Below are positions 20,826 to 28,558 of a stretch of DNA of 64,000 nucleotides, piece by piece. The number at the start of each line of letters is the position of its first letter. The first letter of the stretch is position 1. The translations under genes were made by a program, and so were the position numbers. The notes under the pieces are model-generated. The model was given only the letters and a program-made list of their open reading frames with translations. It did not search any database and had not been told where the DNA came from. The stretch is from Pleomorphomonas diazotrophica (GTDB taxonomy: Bacteria; Pseudomonadota; Alphaproteobacteria; Rhizobiales; Pleomorphomonadaceae): positions 1 to 64,000 of the forward strand of contig NZ_PJNW01000017.1 of the NCBI RefSeq assembly GCF_002844595.1, given 5' to 3'.

Positions 20826-21596
20826 ATGTCGCCGCTTGCCCTTTTCAGCCTTGAAGGTCGCAAGGCGCTGGTGACTGGGGCGAGCCGGGGCATCGGCCAG
20901 GTCTTGGCCGCCGCGCTCGCGGGAGCCGGTGCCGACGTGGCCGTCACGGCCCGCGATGCGGCCTCGCTCGAGGAGACTGTTGCCGCCATCGACGCCCTAG
21001 GGCGGAAAGCCGTGCCGCTTGCCCAGGATGTGCGCGACGTGGCCGGCAGTCGCATTGCCGTGGCGCGGGCCGCCGACGCGCTGGGTGGCCTGGACATTCT
21101 CGTCAACAACGCCGGCTACGAGGAAGTGACGCCATCGCTGGATATCGAGGAAGCGGTTTGGGACCGGGTGGTCGACACCAACCTCAAGGGCGCCTTCTTC
21201 ATGGCGCAGGCGGCGGCGCGGCAGATGCAGGCCGGAAGGGGTGGGGCGATCATCAACCTTGCCTCCCTGACCAGTTACGTCGGCGTGCCCACGGCCGTAC
21301 CCTATGGCGCCTCGAAGGCCGGCATCATCGGCATGACCAATGCGCTCGCTACCGAGTGGGCGGGCCTCGGCATCCGCGTCAATGCCGTGGCGCCCGGCTA
21401 TTTTCGCACGGCGATGACCGACGTCTTCTACCGCGACAGTGCCTGGCAGGCGTCCATGCTGGCCAAGATTCCGCTCGGCCGCTTCGGGGCGTTGGGCGAT
21501 CTCGCCGGCGCGGTGATTTTTCTGGCATCGGATGCATCTGCCTACATTACAGGACAGTGCATTCCGGTTGATGGTGGCTATCTTGCCTCGATTTAA
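20826..21596 (+). CDS. short-chain dehydrogenase/reductase (SDR)
   Basis: 256-residue classical SDR. The Rossmann motif is TGASRGIGQ, the NNAG motif is LVNNAGYEE, and the catalytic Ser-Tyr-Lys is in [10 protein letters not shown] and YGASKAG. The C-terminal [16 protein letters not shown] is typical of gluconate 5-dehydrogenase/3-oxoacyl-reductase-like members. The acidic/Arg pattern after beta-2 (TARD) suggests NADP(H), with low certainty. CGGAG precedes the ATG. It lies just before the ABC importer genes on the same strand, so it may oxidise or reduce the imported compound; the substrate cannot be named. Confidence 0.88.
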   Translation: MSPLALFSLEGRKALVTGASRGIGQVLAAALAGAGADVAVTARDAASLEETVAAIDALGRKAVPLAQDVRDVAGSRIAVARAADALGGLDILVNNAGYEEVTPSLDIEEAVWDRVVDTNLKGAFFMAQAAARQMQAGRGGAIINLASLTSYVGVPTAVPYGASKAGIIGMTNALATEWAGLGIRVNAVAPGYFRTAMTDVFYRDSAWQASMLAKIPLGRFGALGDLAGAVIFLASDASAYITGQCIPVDGGYLASI

Positions 21597-21707
21597 GGCA
21601 TGCATAGAAACAGCGCTAAAGGCGGGTGACGGCCTGTCTAGGGATGTATATGGTACCGCGGTGCTTGGGGTGGCAGCGCTGGGATTTTGAGGACAGAGAG
21701 CAAGGGG

Positions 21708-22820
21708 ATGACGGAAACGACAGCAGCCGATGCGCCGTTCGCGGTGTCGGTCCGCGACGTCAACATGGTGTTCGACGGCGTGCATGCGGTGCGCGACGCA
21801 ACGTTCGATCTGGAAAAGGGTCGCTTTCTCACGATCCTCGGCCCGTCGGGGTCGGGCAAGACGACGCTGCTCCGGATGATCGCCGGCTTTGGCCGCCCGA
21901 CCTCGGGGGAGGTGTTCATCAACGGCCTCGCCGTCGGCAGCGTTCCGCCGCACAAGCGGTCGATCGGCATGGTGTTCCAGAAGCTCGCCCTGTTCCCGCA
22001 CATGACGGCGGCCGAGAACGTCGCCTTCCCCCTGCGGATGCGCCGTTTCGACGCTCGCACCATTCCCGATCGCGTCCAGCGCTATCTCGACCTCGTCAAG
22101 CTCGGAAAGCTCGGCGACCGCCGCATCCACGAGCTCTCCGGCGGCCAGCAGCAGCGCGTCGCCATTGCCCGCGCCCTGGTCTTCGAGCCGGACCTGTTGC
22201 TGCTCGACGAACCGCTCGCCGCGCTCGACCGCAAGCTGCGCGAGGAGATGCAGCTGGAGTTCCGTCGCATCCAGCGGGAGCTCGACGTCACCACCATCAA
22301 CGTCACCCACGACCAGCGCGAAGCCCTTGTGGTGTCGGACGAGATCATCGTCATGGACCACGGCCGCATCCAGCAGAAGGCACGGCCGGAGGCGACCTAC
22401 CGCCAGCCGAAGAATGCCTTCGTCGCCAACTTCATCGGTGTCACCAACTTCATCGACGGCGTGGTGGCGAGCATCGACGGAGAGCGGATCGTCTTCGATC
22501 GTCCGGGCTTCATCGGCCGGTCCGGCAATGGCTTCCGTCCCACGTCGGGTGTGGCAGCGCGTGGCGCACTTCGGGCCGAGCAGATCCGGATCGGTAGCGG
22601 CCGGGAAGCGCTCGGGGATGTCGACACAGTGTTCGGCGGTACCGTCACCGATGCGATCTTCGAGGGCGAGCGGGTGGTCTACGAGGTGACGGTGGCCGAC
22701 CTCGGGGATACGACGCTCCGCGTCTTCGACCATGACCCCGTAGCCCATAATCAGCACGACATCGGATCGACCGTCGCGCTGGGATGGAACGTGAAGGATG
22801 TGCTGGTCTTCGGGGATTGA
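21708..22820 (+). CDS. ABC transporter ATP-binding protein (spermidine/putrescine type)
   Basis: 370-residue ATPase of a PotA-like importer. Walker A GPSGSGKTTLLRM, Q-loop FQKLALFPHM, signature ELSGGQQQRVAIARAL, Walker B LLLLDEPLAALD and H-loop NVTHDQREAL are all present. A C-terminal TOBE-like domain of about 120 residues follows. AAGGGG precedes ATG 21708. First of four importer genes (ATPase, binding protein, two permeases). The solute is unknown; the family carries polyamines but also other small organic compounds. Confidence 0.92.
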   Translation: MTETTAADAPFAVSVRDVNMVFDGVHAVRDATFDLEKGRFLTILGPSGSGKTTLLRMIAGFGRPTSGEVFINGLAVGSVPPHKRSIGMVFQKLALFPHMTAAENVAFPLRMRRFDARTIPDRVQRYLDLVKLGKLGDRRIHELSGGQQQRVAIARALVFEPDLLLLDEPLAALDRKLREEMQLEFRRIQRELDVTTINVTHDQREALVVSDEIIVMDHGRIQQKARPEATYRQPKNAFVANFIGVTNFIDGVVASIDGERIVFDRPGFIGRSGNGFRPTSGVAARGALRAEQIRIGSGREALGDVDTVFGGTVTDAIFEGERVVYEVTVADLGDTTLRVFDHDPVAHNQHDIGSTVALGWNVKDVLVFGD

Positions 22821-22835
22821 GAACCGGCACGACAG

Positions 22836-22874
22836 CATCGGACCGAAAAGTGGAGTTCGGTTTTCGGTCCGATG
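22836..22874 (+). repeat. rhizobial-type intergenic palindrome (REP-like hairpin)
   Basis: Perfect 14-bp inverted repeat (CATCGGACCGAAAA / TTTTCGGTCCGATG) with an 11-base loop, followed by AGCAAG. Its shape (C/G-rich base, GAAAA/TTTTC near the loop) resembles dispersed palindromes common between genes of Rhizobiales. It lies between the ATPase and binding-protein genes, 36 bases before the latter's ATG. It could stabilise or partly terminate the mRNA. Confidence 0.7.
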
Positions 22875-22909
22875 AGCAAGACAAGAAACAGAGCCAGAGG
22901 AGAACGACA

Positions 22910-24022
22910 ATGAATGGACCGAGCAAGCCCTTCCTCAACCTCGACCGTCGCCGTTTCCTGCAAGGCGTCAGCCTTGCCGGCGCCGCCGGCCTCGTCGGCA
23001 TGCCGTTCGGCCGCGCCTTCGCCGCCGAACCGGAGAAGCCGAAGGAGATCATCGTCCGGGCCTGGGGCGGCTCCTGGGTCGACAGCCTGAAGAAGGGTGT
23101 CTCCGACCCCTTCACTGAGGCGACCGGGATTGCCGTCCGTCACGACCTCACCGAGGATAACGAGATCCAGCCCAAGGTCTGGGCTGCCGTGGCGCAGAAG
23201 CGCGTGCCGCCGATCCACATCAACTGGGATACCACCACCAACGCCACCAAGTCGGCGCTGCGCGGCGTGACCGAGGACCTGTCCGATCTCTCCAACCTTG
23301 CGGGCGTGACCGAGCTCGCCAAGCCGGTCGGCCTCGACGGCTATCCGATCGTCAACACCTACGGCTACGTCTACGTGCTGGCCTACCGCCCGAGCGCCTT
23401 CCCCAATGGCGCGCCCAAGTCGTGGAAGGATCTGCTCGACCCGAAGTTCAAGGGTCGCATCGCTCTCTACAACGACGGCATCGGCTTCCACTTCCCGGCC
23501 CAGGTGGCCGGCGGCGGCAAGCTGGAGGACATTCCCGGCAACATGCAGCCGGCCTGGGACTTCATTGCCAAGATCAAGGAGCAGGAGCCGCTGCTGGGTG
23601 AGGACCCGGATTTCACCGCCTGGTTCCAGAAGGGTGAGATCGACGCGGCCTGCACCATCTCCACCAACGCCCGCGAAGCCAAGGCCAACGGCGTCGACAT
23701 CGCCTGGACGGTGCCGGAAGAGGGCGCCAAGTATGACACCGATGGCCTGTGGATCCCCAAGGGCCTGCCGGAGAACGAGCTCTACTGGGCCAAGCAATAC
23801 ATCAACTTCGCCATCACCAAGGATGCGCAGCAGGTGTGGCTCGACGGTCTCGGCCTGCCGGGCGTGGTGCCGGGCGTCAACCCGCCGGCCGATCTGGTCG
23901 GCGATCCGTCCTATCCGACCACCGAAGCCGACTTCAAGAAGCTGATCCGCATCTCCTCCAAGGTGCAGGTCGAGCACGAGAGCGAGTGGTTCGGCAAGTT
24001 CAAGGAAATCATGCAGGGCTGA
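22910..24022 (+). CDS. ABC transporter substrate-binding protein, Tat-exported
   Basis: 370-residue periplasmic solute-binding protein of the PotD/spermidine-putrescine class. The N-terminus has a twin-arginine signal (LDRRRFLQGVSLAGAAG) and likely cleavage after AFA (FGRAFA|AEPEKP). The mature part contains IIVRAWGGSWVDSLKKGV and PKSWKDLLDPKFKGRIALY. AGAGGAG precedes ATG 22910. Hairpins bracket the gene on both sides, which often keeps binding-protein mRNA more abundant than that of the permeases. The Tat route suggests folding or cofactor binding before export. Confidence 0.92.
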   Translation: MNGPSKPFLNLDRRRFLQGVSLAGAAGLVGMPFGRAFAAEPEKPKEIIVRAWGGSWVDSLKKGVSDPFTEATGIAVRHDLTEDNEIQPKVWAAVAQKRVPPIHINWDTTTNATKSALRGVTEDLSDLSNLAGVTELAKPVGLDGYPIVNTYGYVYVLAYRPSAFPNGAPKSWKDLLDPKFKGRIALYNDGIGFHFPAQVAGGGKLEDIPGNMQPAWDFIAKIKEQEPLLGEDPDFTAWFQKGEIDAACTISTNAREAKANGVDIAWTVPEEGAKYDTDGLWIPKGLPENELYWAKQYINFAITKDAQQVWLDGLGLPGVVPGVNPPADLVGDPSYPTTEADFKKLIRISSKVQVEHESEWFGKFKEIMQG

Positions 24023-24043
24023 TTGCCGCTGTTCCCCTGAGGT

Positions 24044-24064
24044 CCGCCACCTTTTGGGTGGCGG
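24044..24064 (+). promoter_or_regulatory. hairpin after the binding-protein gene
   Basis: Eight-base perfect stem CCGCCACC / GGTGGCGG with a TTTTG loop, 22 bases beyond the binding-protein stop. There is no T-tract behind it, so it more likely protects the upstream mRNA or attenuates transcription into the permease genes than stops it. Confidence 0.5.
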
Positions 24065-24092
24065 GCCACTCCTCGAAGAACTCGACTGAACG

Positions 24093-25046
24093 ATGCGTCC
24101 GAGCCGTACCTCCTACCCCCTCTCCTACCCCCTCTCCTGGCGCCTGATGGATGCCCTCGAAGCGGTGGCCGCCGCCATCTGGCCGAGGAGCTTCTCCGCG
24201 GCCGTGCCCTGGCTGATGCTGCTGCCGGCCGTCGTCCTGGTGGGACTTCTTGTCCTCGGCCTCTGGGATATGGCCGACGGCTCGTTCCGGACGCTCGACA
24301 CCGCGACCTTCCTGCCGTCCGACGACTATTCGCTCGCCAACTACGATCGCGCCTTCAGCGAGAAACTGTTCTTCACGGTGGCAAGCCGCAGCCTGATCGG
24401 CTCGCTGATCGTGACGGTGGTCACGCTCGTCTTCGCCTTCCCCTATTCCTACGTCATGGTGCGGACGCGCTCGGCGGCCCTGCGCAAGTTCCTGCTGATC
24501 GCCCTGTTCCTGCCCTTCTTCATCGGCCAGGTGGTCCGCGCCTACGGCTGGCTGATCATTCTGGGCTCGCAGGGCATGGTCAACGAGGCGCTCGGCCTCG
24601 TCGGAGTGGCGCCGATACGCCTTCTCTACAACTACCCGGCCGTGCTGTTCGGGCTCGTGCAATACATGCTGCCCTTCGCCGTGCTGATGCTGGCGCCGGC
24701 TTTGACGGCCATTCCCGAGGAGATGGAGTCGGCGGCCGGCTCGCTGGGCGCCAACTGGGTGCGGACCTTCATCCACGTGGTGCTGCCGCTCGCCAAGCCC
24801 GGCTTCATCGGCGCTGGCCTCGTGGTGCTGACGCTGTCGCTCACCGATTTCGCCATACCCGCCATTCTCGGCGGCGGTTCGCAGGACTTCATCGCCAACG
24901 CCATCTACGACCAGTTCTTCCGCACCTCCGACCAGGGGATGGGCGCAACGCTGGCATTGCTCCTGGTGGCGGTCGGCTCGATCATGGTCGGCGTGGTGTT
25001 CGCCCTGTTCGGGGCCGGCACGCTGGCCATGGGGAGGTCGAAATGA
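24093..25046 (+). CDS. ABC transporter permease (PotB-like)
   Basis: 317-residue inner-membrane permease with about six hydrophobic segments. The first (LMLLPAVVLVGLLVLGLW) is followed by a periplasmic loop, and the EAA-type loop is MESAAGSLGANWVRTFIHVV. The N-terminus is uncertain: ATG 24093 encodes a tandem Ser-Tyr-Pro-Leu repeat from a duplicated 12-mer, and an alternative ATG at 24147 (MDALEAVAAA) skips it. Neither has a strong ribosome binding site. Overlaps the next permease gene by four bases. Confidence 0.88.
   Translation: MRPSRTSYPLSYPLSWRLMDALEAVAAAIWPRSFSAAVPWLMLLPAVVLVGLLVLGLWDMADGSFRTLDTATFLPSDDYSLANYDRAFSEKLFFTVASRSLIGSLIVTVVTLVFAFPYSYVMVRTRSAALRKFLLIALFLPFFIGQVVRAYGWLIILGSQGMVNEALGLVGVAPIRLLYNYPAVLFGLVQYMLPFAVLMLAPALTAIPEEMESAAGSLGANWVRTFIHVVLPLAKPGFIGAGLVVLTLSLTDFAIPAILGGGSQDFIANAIYDQFFRTSDQGMGATLALLLVAVGSIMVGVVFALFGAGTLAMGRSK
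24110..24133 (+). repeat. tandem 12-bp repeat
   Basis: CTCCTACCCCCT occurs twice in direct succession, followed by a partial third copy (CTCCT). In frame it encodes SYPLSYPLS at the very start of the permease if ATG 24093 is used. A pyrimidine-rich tract like this may be non-coding leader instead. Confidence 0.7.
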
Positions 25047-25843
25047 AGGGCGATCGCTCCAAGGCCGTGACGCTCTGGACCTTCGTCGCCATCGCGCTGG
25101 TCATGCTATCAGCACCGACGCTGGTCGTGCTGGGCGCCTCGTTCACGGCCGGCAACATGATCACCTTCCCGCCAGAGGGGCTGTCGCTCAAGTGGTACGC
25201 TGAGATCGCCGGTGCCACCGATCTCCGCGACGCCTTCCTGCGTTCGCTGATCGTCGCCACCATCTGCACGGCGATCTCCATCCCTACCGGAACGCTGGCC
25301 GGCATCGCTCTGGCCAAATATCGCGTGCGGTTTGCCGCGGGCGTGCAGGTCTATCTGCTGCTGCCCTTCACCGTGCCGCTGATCGGCTCGGGCATCGGCC
25401 TGATGCTGATTTTCGGCAAGTGGGGACTGCTCGGCCAGCTCTGGCCGGTCGGCGTCGCCTGCGCGGTGATCAACCTGCCTTTCATGATCTGGGCGGTGAC
25501 GGCGAGTGCCGCCAGCCTCGATCCGGATCTCGAACTTGCCGCCGCCAACTGCGGAGCGCCGCCGCTTTCGACGTTCCTGGCGGTGACCGTGCCGGCGGTG
25601 ACGCCCGGCATCATCACCGGCGCGCTCCTGATGTTCATCCTGGCGCTCAACGAGTTCCTGGTGTCGCTGCTCCTCGTTGACGCGCGCATCGTCACGCTGC
25701 CGGTGCAGATCTACAACTCCATCCGCTCCATCATCACACCCGATCTCGCGGCGATCTCCGTGGTGTTCATCGCCGTGGCGGCGATCGCCATCGCGCTGCT
25801 CGACTGGCTGGTCGGGCTGGACATTTTCCTGAAATCGAAATGA
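25043..25843 (+). CDS. ABC transporter permease (PotC-like)
   Basis: 266-residue inner-membrane permease partnering the previous one. Hydrophobic segments include LWTFVAIALVMLSAPTLVVL and VQVYLLLPFTVPLIGSGIG, and the coupling loop is LELAAANCGAPPLSTFLAV (EAA-like). It starts inside the preceding gene (ATGA overlap). With the Tat-exported binding protein and PotA-like ATPase it completes a polyamine-family importer. Confidence 0.9.
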   Translation: MKGDRSKAVTLWTFVAIALVMLSAPTLVVLGASFTAGNMITFPPEGLSLKWYAEIAGATDLRDAFLRSLIVATICTAISIPTGTLAGIALAKYRVRFAAGVQVYLLLPFTVPLIGSGIGLMLIFGKWGLLGQLWPVGVACAVINLPFMIWAVTASAASLDPDLELAAANCGAPPLSTFLAVTVPAVTPGIITGALLMFILALNEFLVSLLLVDARIVTLPVQIYNSIRSIITPDLAAISVVFIAVAAIAIALLDWLVGLDIFLKSK

Positions 25844-25880
25844 AGGCGCGCCAGACGCCCTGCCGCTCAAGGACCGCACC

Positions 25881-27203
25881 ATGACCGACGTTTCCTTCCA
25901 CGACTACGCCAAGCTCGATGCAGTGGGCCGAGCCGCCCTGCTCAAGCGCTCGGAAACCGACCTCACCTTCTTTCTCGACAAGGTTGGCCCGATCATCGAG
26001 GCGGTGAAGACGGAAGGCGACGCGGCGCTCCATCGCTTCGCCCGCGATCTCGACAAGGCTGATGTGAAGCCCGGCGCTCTCAAGGCGACCGAGGCCGAGT
26101 TCGACGCCGCCTTCAAGGCGGTGGAGCCGGAGGTGGTGGAGGCGATCCGCTACGGCATCGAGAACATCCGCCGCTTCCATGAGGAGCAGAAGCCGGAAGC
26201 GATGTGGCTGAAGGAGATCCGCCCCGGCGCCTTCGCCGGCGACCGGGTGACGCCCATCAAGTCGGTGGCGCTCTACATTCCCCGCGGCAAGGGTGCCTTC
26301 CCGTCCGTGACCATGATGACGGCTGTGCCGGCGGTGGTGGCCGGCGTGCCGGATCTCGCCATCGTCACGCCGCCGACGCCGGACGGTTCGGTCGATGCGG
26401 CAACGCTGGTCGCCGCCCGCCTTGCCGGTGTCGAGACGGTCTACAAGGTTGGCGGCGCGCAGGCCGTCGCTGCCGTCGCCTTCGGCACCGAAACCGTCAA
26501 GCCGGCGTTGAAGATCGTCGGCCCCGGCAGCCCGTGGGTGGTGGCGGCCAAGCGGCTGTTGTCGGGCGTCATCGATGCCGGCCTGCCCGCGGGTCCGTCG
26601 GAAGCAATCATATTCGCCGACGACACGGTGCATGGCGGCCTCGCCGCCCTTGACGTGCTGATCGAGGCCGAGCATGGGCCGGACAGTTCGGCCTATATCG
26701 TCACCCATTCGCACCGCGTTGCCGAGGAGGCGCTGGCCGCGCTGCCCGAGCACTGGGCGCGCATGACGCCGCAGCGCGTCGAGTTCTCCAAGAAGGTTCT
26801 GGGCGGCGCCTTCGGCGGCATCATCCTGACCTCATCGGTCGAGGAGAGCCACGCCTTCGTCAACGCCTATGCGCCGGAGCACCTGGAGATTCTCTCCACC
26901 GACCCCTATGCCCATCTCGGCAAGATCACCGAGGCGGCGGAGATCCTGATGGGGCCGTATACGCCTGTGTCCATCGCCAACTTCGGCCTCGGTCCCAATG
27001 CCGTGCTGCCGACCAGCCGCTGGGCCCGCACCTGGGGACCGCTGTCGGTGTTCGATTTCGTCAAGCGCTCGTCGATTGGCTACGTCACCGCATCCGCCTA
27101 TCCAGAGCTCGCCCACACCGCCCGCGTGCTGGCCCGCTACGAGGGCTTCTCCTCGCACGAGCAGGCGGTGTCGTCGGTGCGCGACGCCTATCTCAAGGGC
27201 TGA
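25881..27203 (+). CDS. histidinol dehydrogenase-family oxidoreductase (HisD paralogue)
   Basis: 440-residue member of the HisD family, NAD+-dependent zinc enzymes oxidising an alcohol through an aldehyde to an acid. The overall fold motifs are kept ([41 protein letters not shown]). By alignment from memory to E. coli HisD, zinc ligands Gln259 and Asp360 become Glu262 and Asn367, and histidinol-contacting His367 becomes Ala374. His262, Glu414 and His419 are retained (His265, Glu421, His426). Together with its place behind an ABC importer and far from his genes, this suggests another substrate. The family includes the sulfopropanediol dehydrogenase HpsN, a possible but unproven analogue. Confidence 0.8.
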   Translation: MTDVSFHDYAKLDAVGRAALLKRSETDLTFFLDKVGPIIEAVKTEGDAALHRFARDLDKADVKPGALKATEAEFDAAFKAVEPEVVEAIRYGIENIRRFHEEQKPEAMWLKEIRPGAFAGDRVTPIKSVALYIPRGKGAFPSVTMMTAVPAVVAGVPDLAIVTPPTPDGSVDAATLVAARLAGVETVYKVGGAQAVAAVAFGTETVKPALKIVGPGSPWVVAAKRLLSGVIDAGLPAGPSEAIIFADDTVHGGLAALDVLIEAEHGPDSSAYIVTHSHRVAEEALAALPEHWARMTPQRVEFSKKVLGGAFGGIILTSSVEESHAFVNAYAPEHLEILSTDPYAHLGKITEAAEILMGPYTPVSIANFGLGPNAVLPTSRWARTWGPLSVFDFVKRSSIGYVTASAYPELAHTARVLARYEGFSSHEQAVSSVRDAYLKG

Positions 27204-27206
27204 GTG

Positions 27207-28499
27207 ATGACGGCATCGAGCCGCACCGCCGAGATCCGGCGCCTTGCCGCCGGTGACGAGAGCGCGGCAACGGCGGCGCTGACGGCCTTGTTCGCCGATT
27301 TGTTCGGCCTCTCGGCCGAGGGCGTCGCCATCAATCGCGACCAGTACAGCCTCAACTCGCTGAACGGTTTCTTCTCGGCCGGTGGTGCCGATTATTTCTT
27401 CAAGTTCCATCAGGAAGACGGCGAAGAGGCGATGACCGGCGAGTATTACCGCGCCGACATCCTCGCTCGGGCCGGCCTGCCGGTGGATATGCCGGTGTTC
27501 GTCTCCAACCTGCCGGGCGAGCAGGTGCTGGTCTATCGCCGCCGCTCCGATCCGCGCTTCTCCGATGTTCTGAGGGCGCTGGATATCGTCGCGCTCGATG
27601 GTCATCGCGATCTCGCCGGTGAGGCGGATGCTGTCGCGGCCGAACGCGCTCTCGATGCGTCGATCGCACGGGTCTATCTCGACAGCCTGCACCCGGTGAC
27701 GCCCACTCAGGCGGCGGCCGAGCCGATCCATCGCCTCTTTCACGATCGCCTCGTCGACATGCCCGGCCGGCGTTTTCCCGGCGGCCGGCTTTCAGGGTTT
27801 TATCTTGGCAAGACCGTACGCTTGCCGGGCGTTGAGCTCGGCTGGGACGATTTCGCAAGCCGCCGCTTGATCATCAACGGACGCGCCTACCGGCGGACGG
27901 TCGGCGAACTCTTCGCGGCGGCGGGCGCGCGGCTGCGGCCGGATCTGCTCGCCGATGCCGGCGGCGTGGTGGCGCATGGCGACGCCCACAATGCCAACGT
28001 CTGGTACGGCAAGGGACCGGAACTCAGCTTCTATGATCCCGCCTTCGCTGGCGAGCACGTGCCGGCGCTGATGGCCGAGGCCAAGGCAACCTTCCACAAC
28101 GTGTTTGCCCATCCGCTCTGGCTCTACGATCCGGATGAGGCGACGCGGCGCTTTTCGGCGTCGGTGCGTCTCGCCGAGGGCAGTCTCGCCATCGATACCG
28201 ACTGGGCGCTGACGCCGGTGCGGCGGGCGCTGCTCTCTGCCAAGGCGGAACTGGTCTGGAAGCCGCTGCTTGTCGCGCTCAAGGCGCGCGACCTGCTGCC
28301 GACCGAATGGCGCGAGGTGATCCGTCTCGCTCTGTTCCTCTGCCCGACCTTGGTGATGAACCTCAGGGCCGGAGCGGCGACGCATGCCGAGACCTCCTCG
28401 GCCATCGCCTTTGCCGTCGCCGTCATGGTCGGCAGCGAGCCGGAGCGCGACGAGGACGAGATGACGGCTTTCTTCGACGCCATCGATCCGGTCAAATAG
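27207..28499 (+). CDS. aminoglycoside-phosphotransferase-fold kinase-like protein
   Basis: 430-residue protein of the protein-kinase-like/APH superfamily. The catalytic-loop pattern is VVAHGDAHNANVWYG (H-G-D-x-x-x-x-N), followed by SFYDPAFAGEHV in the position of the metal-binding DFG/D motif. A putative N-lobe lysine is in DYFFKFHQEDGE with the downstream glutamate in GEEAMTGEYYRADILARAG. It probably phosphorylates a small molecule; the substrate is unknown. It starts (GTG 27204 or ATG 27207) within five bases of the HisD-like stop, so the two are likely co-transcribed and may act on the same compound. Confidence 0.72.
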   Translation: MTASSRTAEIRRLAAGDESAATAALTALFADLFGLSAEGVAINRDQYSLNSLNGFFSAGGADYFFKFHQEDGEEAMTGEYYRADILARAGLPVDMPVFVSNLPGEQVLVYRRRSDPRFSDVLRALDIVALDGHRDLAGEADAVAAERALDASIARVYLDSLHPVTPTQAAAEPIHRLFHDRLVDMPGRRFPGGRLSGFYLGKTVRLPGVELGWDDFASRRLIINGRAYRRTVGELFAAAGARLRPDLLADAGGVVAHGDAHNANVWYGKGPELSFYDPAFAGEHVPALMAEAKATFHNVFAHPLWLYDPDEATRRFSASVRLAEGSLAIDTDWALTPVRRALLSAKAELVWKPLLVALKARDLLPTEWREVIRLALFLCPTLVMNLRAGAATHAETSSAIAFAVAVMVGSEPERDEDEMTAFFDAIDPVK

Positions 28500-28558
28500 G
28501 GCATAGTCGGTCAGCCCGCCAATGGGGTCACCCGTCGCCGATCACGGAGGACCTGACC

